Below are positions 1 to 5,923 of a stretch of DNA of 7,030 nt, piece by piece. The translations under genes were made by a program, and so were the position numbers. Numbering within the stretch: position 1 is the first letter of the stretch; each line of letters begins with the position of its first letter. Below the pieces are notes generated by a model. That model was given only the letters and a program-made list of their open reading frames with translations, was not told where the DNA came from and ran no database searches. The DNA is from Trueperaceae bacterium. Its GTDB lineage: Bacteria > Deinococcota > Deinococci > Deinococcales > Trueperaceae. The stretch lies in contig JARGGE010000140.1 in assembly GCA_029210865.1 (NCBI GenBank), positions 1 to 7,030 on the forward strand, written 5' to 3'.

Positions 1-179
1 GGGTCGAGGTCGCCGGCCTCCACGGCGCGGTTAAGCATCTGGATGCCGAGCCGGACGACCTCCGACTTCGAGACCAGCCGCTCGGGGTTCGAGAGGTGGT
101 ACGCGGTCTTGGTGAGCAGCGAATCCTGTTCCTCGCTGATGACCACCTGCAGGCGCTTGCTCTTGCTCAGCTTCGGCAC
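1..179 (-). CDS. Ribbon-helix-helix (CopG/Arc-like) transcriptional regulator, C-terminus cut by window edge
   Basis: Reading leftward from a GTG at 179-177 gives 59 open codons before the window ends, so the C-terminus is missing. The N-terminus is basic (MPKLSKSKRLQVV), then a short beta-strand-like stretch (RLQVVIS, residues 9-15), a first helix (about 16-30) and a second helix beginning SKSEVVRLGIQMLNRAV (about 37-53). This basic strand-helix-helix order is that of RHH DNA-binding domains, which dimerise and place the strand in the major groove. The GTG start is supported by a GGAGGG Shine-Dalgarno 4 nt upstream and by an in-frame stop at 227-225 with no better start between. The gene is divergent from murA across a 170-bp region, so it could regulate itself, murA or both; that is inference. 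The target and full length are unknown. Confidence 0.72.
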   Translation of the reverse strand, partial: MPKLSKSKRLQVVISEEQDSLLTKTAYHLSNPERLVSKSEVVRLGIQMLNRAVEAGDLD

Positions 180-183
180 GTCA

Positions 184-189
184 CCCTCC
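184..189 (-). promoter_or_regulatory. Shine-Dalgarno for the RHH gene (decides the GTG start)
   Basis: The minus strand reads GGAGGG followed by TGAC and then GTG. This strong anti-SD match at 4-nt spacing is the main reason to take GTG at 179 as the start. The nearest upstream ATG (219-217) is in another frame. Confidence 0.7.
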
Positions 190-226
190 CGGCGCCCCGA
201 TCGCTGCGGGACGGCCCATGAGCCTC

Positions 227-235
227 AGTGTAGCA
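227..235 (-). promoter_or_regulatory. Extended -10 promoter for the RHH gene
   Basis: On the minus strand the sequence reads TGCTACACT, a TGn extension followed by the -10-like hexamer TACACT (232-227). At 17-nt spacing the -35 position holds CATGCG, a poor match, so this would be an extended -10 promoter. Transcription would begin near 220, leaving a leader of about 40 nt before the GTG. The hexamer is identical to the murA -10 on the other strand. Assignment is by motif only. Confidence 0.5.
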
Positions 236-248
236 TCTACGGTACGAG

Positions 249-258
249 CCGCATGCGG
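249..258. promoter_or_regulatory. Palindrome CCGCATGCGG, candidate operator between divergent promoters
   Basis: This is a perfect 10-bp inverted repeat. It directly abuts the murA -35 (259-264) and covers the -35 position of the divergent regulator promoter. A dimeric repressor bound here could affect both promoters. In GC-rich DNA a 10-bp palindrome can occur by chance, so the operator role is inference. Confidence 0.35.
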
Positions 259-287
259 TTGACCCACCGGCTCATCGGCGCTACACT
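259..287 (+). promoter_or_regulatory. Sigma-70/sigma-A type promoter for murA
   Basis: TTGACC (259-264) and TACACT (282-287) are separated by exactly 17 nt. Both hexamers are close to the TTGACA/TATAAT consensus and stand out in a GC-rich window. The predicted start is near 294, giving a leader of about 55 nt before the murA ATG at 350. Confidence 0.72.
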
Positions 288-314
288 CATCGTACACATC
301 GTGTGCATCTGAAC
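288..314 (+). repeat. Three 9-bp-phased CATC units at the murA transcription start
   Basis: The units CATCGTACA, CATCGTGTG and CATCTGAAC follow each other at 9-bp steps (288, 297, 306). A further CATCGG lies 15 bp upstream at 273. The imperfect inverted repeat CACA-TCG-TGTG (295-305) overlaps them. The position at and just after the predicted start would suit an operator, possibly for the neighbouring RHH protein, but this is unproven. Confidence 0.35.
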
Positions 315-339
315 CGCTTCGGAGCGCGCGCGACCCACC

Positions 340-345
340 GGAGGG
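340..345 (+). promoter_or_regulatory. Shine-Dalgarno for murA
   Basis: GGAGGG lies 4 nt upstream of the ATG at 350. It fixes the murA start and matches the SD strength and spacing of the divergent regulator gene. Confidence 0.7.
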
Positions 346-349
346 ACCG

Positions 350-1684
350 ATGAACCCACGCGCCGCGCTCGTCATCGACGGCGGCACCCCCCTGAGCGGG
401 GAGGTGGACGTCTTCGCCGCCAAGAACTCCGCCCTCTACCTGATCCTCGCCTCGCTGCTCACCGACGAACCCCTCGTCCTCGAAGGGGTGCCGCGCCTCT
501 CGGACGTCCTCGTCGGGCTCGAGATCCTCGACCACGTGGGCGTCGACGTCGCCTGGTCGGGGCGCGACGTGCGCCTCCATGCTCGCGAGCTGCGGACGAC
601 GGCCGCGCCCTACCGGTTGGTCAGCAAGATGCGCGCCAGCTTCGTCATGATGGGCGCCCTCCTGGCGCGCGCCGGCGAGGCCCGCATCTCGATGCCAGGC
701 GGCTGCGCCTTCGGGCCACGGCCGGTCGACCGCCACCTCAAGGCCTTCGCCGACCTCGGCGTCGAGGTGGCCGACGACGCCGGCGATTTCGTCGCCCGGC
801 GCCGCGGCGCGATCTCCGGCCGCGTCGTCTTCGAGGCCCCGACCGTCGGTGGCACCCAGAACGTCCTCCTCGCGAGCGCCCTGGGCACGGGCGAGGTCGA
901 GATCGAGAACGCCGCGCTCGAGCCCGAGATCGCCGACCTCGCCGACCTGCTGGTGGCGATGGGCGCGCGCATCGACGGGGCCGGCAGCCCGCGCATCCGC
1001 GTCCAGGGCGTCGAGCGGCTGCACGGGGCGCGCTTCCGAGCGATCCCGGACCGCATCGAGGCCGGCACGTTCATGCTCGCGGCGGCCGCGACGCGCGGCG
1101 ACGTCACCCTGCGCGGGGTGCGCGCCGAGCATCTGGGCGCCGTCCGCGACCGCCTGACGGACGCCGGCGTGCGCGTGCGCGACGTCGGCCGCGACGGGCT
1201 ACGCGTCGACGCGACCGGCGACCTGCGCGCGGTGGACGTCACCGCGACCGAGTACCCGGGCGTCCCCACCGACCTCCAGGCGCCCTTCGGCGCCTTCCTG
1301 GCCACCACGCCCGGGGTCGCCGTCGTCCGCGACCGGGTCTACCCGGATCGCTTCACGCACGTCGACGAGCTCCGCAAGCTCGGCGCCCGCCTCGAGCTCA
1401 CCGACCAGACCCTGGTCGTGCGCGGCCGCGAGCTCACCGGCGCCGACGTGCACGCGGCCGACATCCGCGCCGGCGGCGCCCTCGTCGTCGCCGCCCTGGC
1501 CGCGCGTGGGCGTTCACGCGTCACCGGTGTCGCGTACATCGACCGCGGCTACGAGCGCTTCGCTGGCCGCCTCGCCGCGCTCGGCGCTCACGTGGTGCGC
1601 GACGAGGGCGCGGCCGACGTCGAGGCGTCGGCGTCCGACGCCTCGGTGGCGGTGCCGGTCGCGGGGCGATCCTCCGCCTCGTAG
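350..1684 (+). CDS. murA: UDP-N-acetylglucosamine 1-carboxyvinyltransferase (MurA)
   Basis: This cytoplasmic enzyme transfers enolpyruvate from PEP to UDP-GlcNAc, the first committed step of peptidoglycan synthesis. The 444-residue product shows the family's main signatures. AAKNSAL carries the Lys25-Asn26 pair of the UDP-GlcNAc site, MRAS has Arg95, and PGGCAFGPRPVD contains the catalytic Cys119 (the fosfomycin-target position) and Arg124. Further on are NAALEPEI (188-194), PDRIEAGTF (233-241), PTDLQAPF with Asp308, DRFTHVDELRKLGA (333-346), DIRAGGAL with Arg373, and IDRGYER (397-403). The usual MurA core ends near residue 419; about 25 further Ala/Ser/Asp/Val-rich residues form an unusual tail. 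That tail is encoded in DNA shared antisense with the last gene of the convergent operon. The gene has its own promoter and a strong SD. Confidence 0.95.
   Translation: MNPRAALVIDGGTPLSGEVDVFAAKNSALYLILASLLTDEPLVLEGVPRLSDVLVGLEILDHVGVDVAWSGRDVRLHARELRTTAAPYRLVSKMRASFVMMGALLARAGEARISMPGGCAFGPRPVDRHLKAFADLGVEVADDAGDFVARRRGAISGRVVFEAPTVGGTQNVLLASALGTGEVEIENAALEPEIADLADLLVAMGARIDGAGSPRIRVQGVERLHGARFRAIPDRIEAGTFMLAAAATRGDVTLRGVRAEHLGAVRDRLTDAGVRVRDVGRDGLRVDATGDLRAVDVTATEYPGVPTDLQAPFGAFLATTPGVAVVRDRVYPDRFTHVDELRKLGARLELTDQTLVVRGRELTGADVHAADIRAGGALVVAALAARGRSRVTGVAYIDRGYERFAGRLAALGAHVVRDEGAADVEASASDASVAVPVAGRSSAS
1588..1684. other. 97-bp tail-to-tail coding overlap between murA and the convergent membrane-protein gene
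   Basis: murA (plus) ends with TAG at 1682-1684, and the minus-strand gene ends with TGA at 1590-1588. The segment therefore encodes the extra C-terminal tail of MurA on one strand and the end of a low-complexity tail on the other. No GC-rich stem followed by a T-run is visible for either direction nearby, so the two transcripts probably overlap at their 3' ends. Confidence 0.75.
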
Positions 1685-2673
1685 CGGCTCGCGCGCGCGG
1701 CGCGACCGTCCACCGGACCGCCGTTCCCTCCCTCGTCCGCCGCGCCGCTGGCCCCTTTGCTCGGCGCGTCGCTCTCGACCTGGCCGACCGGCTCCCTCGG
1801 TGCTCCGCCCTCCATGGGGCTCGCCTCCTCGCTCGACATCTCGCCGTCGTCGATCAGTTCGACGCCGCTCGGCGAGGGCGGAGCGGCGCCTGGCGGCCCG
1901 GGCGGCTGCACGCGCCGCCAGGCGAGCCCGCTGAAGGCAAGCGCGAGGCCACCGACCATCCACCACCACCAGGCCGACACGGGGGCGCGCACCGGCGCCG
2001 GGCGTCGCGGCGACCAGGGGCGTCCGGCCCGGACCTGCGCGAGCGAGGCCGCGTCGTCGGGGAAGACGTCGACGACCGGAGGACCCGGCTCGGCGGTCGC
2101 GAAGGTCCAGGGCGAAGGCTCGCGCGCGAACGCTCGCCAGCCGGTCGCGTGGAAGGGGTCGTAGACGCCGCTGAGCGCGGCCCAGCGCCCCTCGGCCGAG
2201 AGGTCGACCGGCCAGGCGAGCCGCACGACGCGGCCGACGATCGCGACGTCGAGGGCGCGTCCCGGCGCGCCGCCGTCGGCCTGCCAGGCCCACGCCCCCT
2301 GCCCGGTGACGCGCACGGCCACCGACCAGCCCTGGTCCTCGCCGAGCACGACGCCGGACCCTGGCAGCAGCTCGCGGCGCCCGCCCTCCGCGACCATCAG
2401 GTAAGCCTCGAGGATGGGCTGCAGCAGCGGGCGCACCGGGTCGACCGCCGCGAGCTCGAGCTCGAGCGCCACGGGTCGACCGTCCGCGTCGACGGCCCAG
2501 CGGACGTCGACCAGGTCGTACCAGAGCGGGTCGGCGTAGCGCACGGCGGTCGGCGGCGTCGCGCCCGCGCCACCCTCGGCGCCGCCCTCGACCTCGGCGA
2601 TCGGCGCCCGCGCGAACGCCGCGCTGAACGCCACCAGGGCACCCAGCAGCCACGCCCGGCGCCGGCGCCTCAT
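1588..2673 (-). CDS. Signal-peptide, single-span membrane protein with a glucodextranase-C-like region and long low-complexity tail
   Basis: The 361-residue product starts MRRRRRAWLLGALVAFSAAFA, a clear N-terminal export signal. Residues 45-206 form a probable folded extracytoplasmic domain. The order of stretches YDLVDVRW (52-59), QPILEAYL (85-92), GWSVAVRV (115-122), VAIVGRVVRLAWPVDL (143-158), SGVYDPF (168-174), WTF (189-191) and PPVVDVFPDD (198-207) resembles, from memory, the glucodextranase C-terminal binding family. That match is weak and unverified. A transmembrane helix follows (234-251, opening with WWWW) and then RR, suggesting an outside-to-inside topology. The remaining 108 residues are Pro/Glu/Ser/Ala-rich and probably disordered in the cytoplasm. 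The ATG overlaps the yvcK stop as ATGA, and GGTGGG upstream can serve as SD, so it is co-translated with yvcK. The function is unknown; it may bind an envelope glycan. Confidence 0.72.
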   Translation of the reverse strand: MRRRRRAWLLGALVAFSAAFARAPIAEVEGGAEGGAGATPPTAVRYADPLWYDLVDVRWAVDADGRPVALELELAAVDPVRPLLQPILEAYLMVAEGGRRELLPGSGVVLGEDQGWSVAVRVTGQGAWAWQADGGAPGRALDVAIVGRVVRLAWPVDLSAEGRWAALSGVYDPFHATGWRAFAREPSPWTFATAEPGPPVVDVFPDDAASLAQVRAGRPWSPRRPAPVRAPVSAWWWWMVGGLALAFSGLAWRRVQPPGPPGAAPPSPSGVELIDDGEMSSEEASPMEGGAPREPVGQVESDAPSKGASGAADEGGNGGPVDGRAARASRYEAEDRPATGTATEASDADASTSAAPSSRTT

Positions 2674-3989
2674 CGCGTCCCACCGCGGCGCGGGGCGATC
2701 GCCACGAGCGCCGCCGCGAGGGCCACCGGGTCGTGCTGCGCGTGGCGGCCGCTGCCGAGCAGCGGCGCGGCGACGGTCGCCGCGCCGAGCGCTTCGACGC
2801 GCTCGCGGTCGAAGGGCACCGGACGCGCCCCTTCCTCGGCATAGGCGGCGAGGCGCTCGGCGTCGATCGCCGTGAGGTTCCCCAGGACGACGTCGGGGAG
2901 GCGACCGAGGTGGGTGCGGATCGCCTCGAGGTGGTCGCCGAGATCGAACCCGTCGGTCTCGCCCGCCTCGGTCATCAGGTTGGCCACGTAGACGAGGCGC
3001 GCCGGCGTGGCGCACAGCGCCGCGGCGACCCCGTCGATCATCAAGGGCGGCAGCGTCGAGGTGAACAGGCTGCCCGGACCGAGCACCACCAGGTCGGCCG
3101 CCGCGATCGCCGCCACCGCTTCCGGCATCGCCGTGGCGTGGGCGGGCGACACCTCGAGGCGGGCGCTCGCGCCCGCGACCGCGCGCACCGCGCTCTCGCC
3201 AGCGACGACGCGGCCGTCGGCCTTGGTCACGCGCAGCGTGACCGGTTGCGGCGTCGCGGGCCAGACGGCGCCCTGGAGCTCGAGGAGGCGGTTGAGCGAC
3301 CGCAGCGCGTCGGCGAAGTCGTGCTCGACCTCGTGGAGCGTGGCGATGAGGACGTTGCCGAAGGTGTGGCCGCGCAGCTCGCCGCCGCGCTCGAAGCGGT
3401 ACTGGAGCAGCCGACCGAGCGCCGCCTCGTCGGCCGCGAGCGCCGCGAGGCAATCGGTCAGGTCGCCCGGAGCCGGCATCCCGAAGGCGACGCGCAGGCG
3501 CCCCGTCGAGCCGCCGTCGTCGCTCACCGCCACGACCGCGGTGACCTGGCTCGTGTGCTCGCGCAAGCCTCGCAGGAGCAGGCTAAGTCCGGTGCCACCC
3601 CCCAGGGCCACGATCTTGGGGCCCCGCGCCAGCACGAGCCGACGGTAGAGCACCTCGGCGGCCTCGTGCGGGCGCGGCATCCAGTTCGAGAGCAGCGAAC
3701 GGTTCAGGCGACCGATCGCGGCCACCGCGACGACGACCCCGACGAGCGCGATCGCCCCGCCCAACCAACCCCCGACCCGCGACCATCCTTCGCTGACGAG
3801 CACCTCCTCGATGGGGGCAGCGAGATCGCGCCGCCCCTCGCCGAGGCCCCAGACGACGCTCGCCGAGACCCCGACCAGCGCCGTCAGGGCGCCCAGGACG
3901 GCCCAGGCGACGTGCCGCTTGACCCCCATGCCGGGCGCCAGCCAGCGACGCCAGGAGGCGACCGTGCGCCACCGTCGCGCGGCGCTCAC
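2670..3989 (-). CDS. yvcK: YvcK/CofD-like UDP-sugar-binding protein with N-terminal two-helix membrane anchor
   Basis: The product is 439 residues with the GTG start at 3989; the Bacillus protein is about 317 and soluble. Residues 123-430 carry the family motifs: GPKIVALGGGTGLS (123-136), VSDDGGSTG (155-163), GDLTDC (175-180), GHTFGN (207-212), LGPGSLFTS (303-311) and NLMTEAGETDGF (337-348). YvcK homologues bind UDP-sugars such as UDP-GlcNAc and are needed for normal cell-wall synthesis and growth on gluconeogenic carbon sources. The added N-terminus has a basic WRRW/KRH stretch, helix 1 (27-48), a short loop, helix 2 (76-93) and then RLNR. This predicts both ends inside and the CofD domain on the cytoplasmic membrane face. 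GTG is chosen because it forms a GTGA overlap with the upstream gene; ATG at 3929 would still keep both helices. The usual neighbours rapZ and whiA are absent here. Confidence 0.9.
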   Translation of the reverse strand: MSAARRWRTVASWRRWLAPGMGVKRHVAWAVLGALTALVGVSASVVWGLGEGRRDLAAPIEEVLVSEGWSRVGGWLGGAIALVGVVVAVAAIGRLNRSLLSNWMPRPHEAAEVLYRRLVLARGPKIVALGGGTGLSLLLRGLREHTSQVTAVVAVSDDGGSTGRLRVAFGMPAPGDLTDCLAALAADEAALGRLLQYRFERGGELRGHTFGNVLIATLHEVEHDFADALRSLNRLLELQGAVWPATPQPVTLRVTKADGRVVAGESAVRAVAGASARLEVSPAHATAMPEAVAAIAAADLVVLGPGSLFTSTLPPLMIDGVAAALCATPARLVYVANLMTEAGETDGFDLGDHLEAIRTHLGRLPDVVLGNLTAIDAERLAAYAEEGARPVPFDRERVEALGAATVAAPLLGSGRHAQHDPVALAAALVAIAPRRGGTR

Positions 3990-4684
3990 GGCGTGGACGG
4001 TTCCGGCCAGCACACCACCACGGCGTCGCCGAGCTCGACGACGGCGGCGTCGCCGACGCCGACGAGCAGGCGGCCGGGGCACAGCAGCTCGCCCGCGGAG
4101 GTCCGGACGACGTCGACGCCGCCGAGACGGCCGGCCGCGACGCGGCTCGGCGACGCGGGTGCGGGCTCGGGGGCGACGCCCTGCCAGACGCGCCAGACGG
4201 CGCCGTCGAACCCGAGGTAGGCGACCTGGTCGGCGATGACCACCTCGAACACCGGTACCTCGCCCTGACCGGAGACGAGCGACCAGCGCGTCGGTTTGCG
4301 GAAGCCGATCTCGCTGAGGACGCACGCGACGCCCTCGGGCGGGTCGGCCTCGAGGGGCACGGCGACCGCCTGCGCCACGAGGGTGGGCGCCAACAGCGTC
4401 GCCCAGGCGTCGGCGACCTCGCGCTCGCTCGTGCACCCGACCCGCACGCGCACGTACTGCAGCCCGGCGTTCATCGTGAACTCGGTGAAGGCGGGGAAGC
4501 CGAGCCCTCGCAGCTCCGCGACCGCGTTCTGCGCCTCGCGGAAGTCCCTGAGCGCGACGGTCTGGACGCTCCAGGCCGGCTGCGCCGTGACGACGCCGGC
4601 GACCGCGCACCAGGCCGCGGCAACCGCGGCGAGAGCGGCGCGGCACGGGCCCCTCCGCGGCGACGTGGTCGATGCTCGCCTCAT
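3986..4684 (-). CDS. Secreted SPOR-domain protein of unknown function
   Basis: The 232-residue product begins with a signal peptide: basic MRRASTTSPRRGPCR, then a hydrophobic core to about residue 32, with probable cleavage after VTA (34). No lipobox is visible, so it is likely periplasmic or extracellular. Residues 38-98 fit a SPOR domain: WSVQTVALRDFREAQNAV, LRGLGFPAFTEF and then QYVRVRVGCTSEREVADAW. SPOR domains generally bind glycan strands lacking stem peptides. Residues 100-232 are beta-rich in appearance and unassigned. Four cysteines remain after signal removal (84, 121, 202, 225), so disulfides are possible. The ATG overlaps the hisH stop as ATGA and the stop overlaps the yvcK GTG, so it is coupled on both sides. 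An upstream in-frame ATG at 4807 is rejected because it would extend deep into hisH and bury the signal peptide. Confidence 0.82.
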   Translation of the reverse strand: MRRASTTSPRRGPCRAALAAVAAAWCAVAGVVTAQPAWSVQTVALRDFREAQNAVAELRGLGFPAFTEFTMNAGLQYVRVRVGCTSEREVADAWATLLAPTLVAQAVAVPLEADPPEGVACVLSEIGFRKPTRWSLVSGQGEVPVFEVVIADQVAYLGFDGAVWRVWQGVAPEPAPASPSRVAAGRLGGVDVVRTSAGELLCPGRLLVGVGDAAVVELGDAVVVCWPEPSTP

Positions 4685-5334
4685 GCGGGCCGACCGACGG
4701 CCGCCCGCGCGGCGGCGGCGAAGTTCGCCAGGATCCGGAGGCCGACGCGCTGGCTCTTCTCGGGGTGGAACTGGGTCGCGTGGAGCTGGCCACGCGAGAC
4801 CGCGCATAGGAAGCGGGTGGGTCCGTACGTCGTCGTCGCGCCGGCGTCGAAGGCCGCCGCCTCGGCGTCCGCCGCGTCGAAGCGGACGACGTAGCTGTGG
4901 GCGAAGTAAGCGTGCGCGCCGTCGGCCACGCCGGCCAGGAGCGGCGACGCGCCGAACGGGTGGAGCGTGTTCCAGCCCATGTGGGGGACGCTGACGCCCG
5001 CCTCCGGGAAGCGCACGACGCGTCCGGGCAGCACGCCGAGCCCGGCGACCCCGGGAGCCTCTTCGGATCCCTCGACGAGCAACTGGAGGCCCACGCAGAT
5101 CCCCAGGAAGGGGCGGTCGGCGGCGACGTGGGCCCGGACGACGTCCTCGAAGCCACTGCGGCGGAAGGCCTCCATGACCTGCCCGAAGTGGCCCTGCCCA
5201 GGGAGGACGAGCGCGTCGGCGGCCGCCGCCCGCGCGGGATCGGCCGAGCGCTCGACGGCCACGCCGGCGGCCGCAAGCGCCTTGGCGACGCTCGGCAGGT
5301 TGCCGGCACCGTAGTCGATCAGGACGACGCGCAT
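4681..5334 (-). CDS. hisH: Imidazole glycerol phosphate synthase, glutamine amidotransferase subunit (HisH)
   Basis: HisH hydrolyses glutamine and channels ammonia to HisF, which forms imidazole glycerol phosphate and AICAR. The 217-residue protein is of normal length. It has the N-terminal IDYGAGNL (6-13), the oxyanion-loop region LPGQGHFG (44-51), nucleophile Cys80 in FLGICVGLQ (77-84), PHMGWN (117-122), YFAHSYV (143-149), and the His190/Glu192 pair in FHPEKS completing the triad. PGQG replaces the commoner PGVG; the surrounding PGQGHFGQVM is what I recall from Thermus HisH. The partner hisF is not in this window. It follows hisB after a 4-bp gap; AAGGGAG at the hisB end may act as a distant SD. 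Confidence 0.95.
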   Translation of the reverse strand: MRVVLIDYGAGNLPSVAKALAAAGVAVERSADPARAAAADALVLPGQGHFGQVMEAFRRSGFEDVVRAHVAADRPFLGICVGLQLLVEGSEEAPGVAGLGVLPGRVVRFPEAGVSVPHMGWNTLHPFGASPLLAGVADGAHAYFAHSYVVRFDAADAEAAAFDAGATTTYGPTRFLCAVSRGQLHATQFHPEKSQRVGLRILANFAAAARAAVGRPA

Positions 5335-5338
5335 CCGC

Positions 5339-5923
5339 TCAGAGCGCTCCCTTCGTCGAGGGGAACTCGGTGCCCGTGACGCGCGTTGCGGCGTACAGGG
5401 CCCGGGCGAAGGCCTTCACCACGGCCTCGCAGCCGTGGTGGGGGTCGCCCGTCGCGAGCCAGCGCACGTGGACGGTGGCCTGCGCGTGGTTCGCGAAGCC
5501 GCGCAGGAACTCCCGCAGGTGGTACGTCGTGAACCCGGAGACGTCGCCCGGGACCGCGGCGGGGTCGAAGGCCAGGAACGGCCGGCCGCACAGGTCGACG
5601 ACCACGTGCACCAGCGTCTCGTCCATCGGGACGAAGGCGTCGGCGTAGCGCTCGATGCCCACGGCGTCGCCCACCGCGGTCCGGAACGCTTGACCGAGCG
5701 TGATGCCCACGTCCTCGGCGAGGTGGTGCACGTCGATGTGCAGGTCGCCCGTCGCGGCGACCTCGAGGCCGACGCGGCCGTGGCGCACCACCTGCGCGAG
5801 GAGGTGGTCGAGGAAGCCGTGACCGGTCGCCGGCGCGCCGACGCCGCCGGCCTCGAGGTCGAGCGCGACGCGCACGTCGGTCTCACGGGTGACGCGATGG
5901 ACGGTGGCGCGACGCTCAGCCAT
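5339..5923 (-). CDS. hisB: Imidazoleglycerol-phosphate dehydratase (HisB, monofunctional)
   Basis: The enzyme removes water from imidazole glycerol phosphate to give imidazole acetol phosphate, the step after HisH/HisF and before HisC. At 194 residues it is the monofunctional form without a fused phosphatase. The di-manganese motifs are present: FLDHLL (37-42), DVHHLAEDVGI (64-74, with His66, His67, Glu70) and HHGCEAVVKAFARAL (162-176, with His162, His163, Glu166). MDETL (100-104) and the C-terminal STKG (189-192) are also typical. HHLAED departs mildly from the common HHTxED, but the metal ligands are intact. Its ATG lies inside the end of hisC (8-bp overlap). Confidence 0.95.
   Translation of the reverse strand: MAERRATVHRVTRETDVRVALDLEAGGVGAPATGHGFLDHLLAQVVRHGRVGLEVAATGDLHIDVHHLAEDVGITLGQAFRTAVGDAVGIERYADAFVPMDETLVHVVVDLCGRPFLAFDPAAVPGDVSGFTTYHLREFLRGFANHAQATVHVRWLATGDPHHGCEAVVKAFARALYAATRVTGTEFPSTKGAL

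Noticed and set aside
287..1132. Long open frame antisense to murA (281 codons)
   Set aside because: murA on the opposite strand has complete family motifs. The antisense product is Asp/Ala/Arg-rich with no recognisable domain, as expected from GC-rich codon bias.
1685..1720. GCGC-rich run after the murA stop as an intrinsic terminator
   Set aside because: The alternating GCGC run can fold on itself but no T-run follows it, and it lies within the coding sequence of the opposing gene.
1514..2842. 442-codon minus-strand frame overlapping the single-span protein gene
   Set aside because: It is Arg/Gly-rich with no signal peptide or domain. The alternative frame (1588-2673) has a signal peptide, TM helix and an ATGA overlap with yvcK.
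4035..4080. Repetitive gcgtcgccgac-type stretch as a tandem repeat element
   Set aside because: It encodes ordinary residues of the SPOR protein C-terminus (VGVGDAAVVELGDA). The repetition follows from Val/Gly/Asp codons in GC-rich DNA.
2733..4220. 495-codon plus-strand open frame opposite yvcK and the SPOR gene
   Set aside because: The product is rich in Arg, Asp, His and Gln with no domain or hydrophobic pattern. The minus strand carries two recognisable genes with start-stop overlaps.
2670..5309. 879-codon minus-strand frame starting upstream of yvcK, suggesting a large fusion protein
   Set aside because: The first 440 codons run out of frame through hisH and the SPOR gene and give Arg/Pro/Ser-rich text. 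The yvcK start at 3989 fits the GTGA overlap and the membrane anchor.
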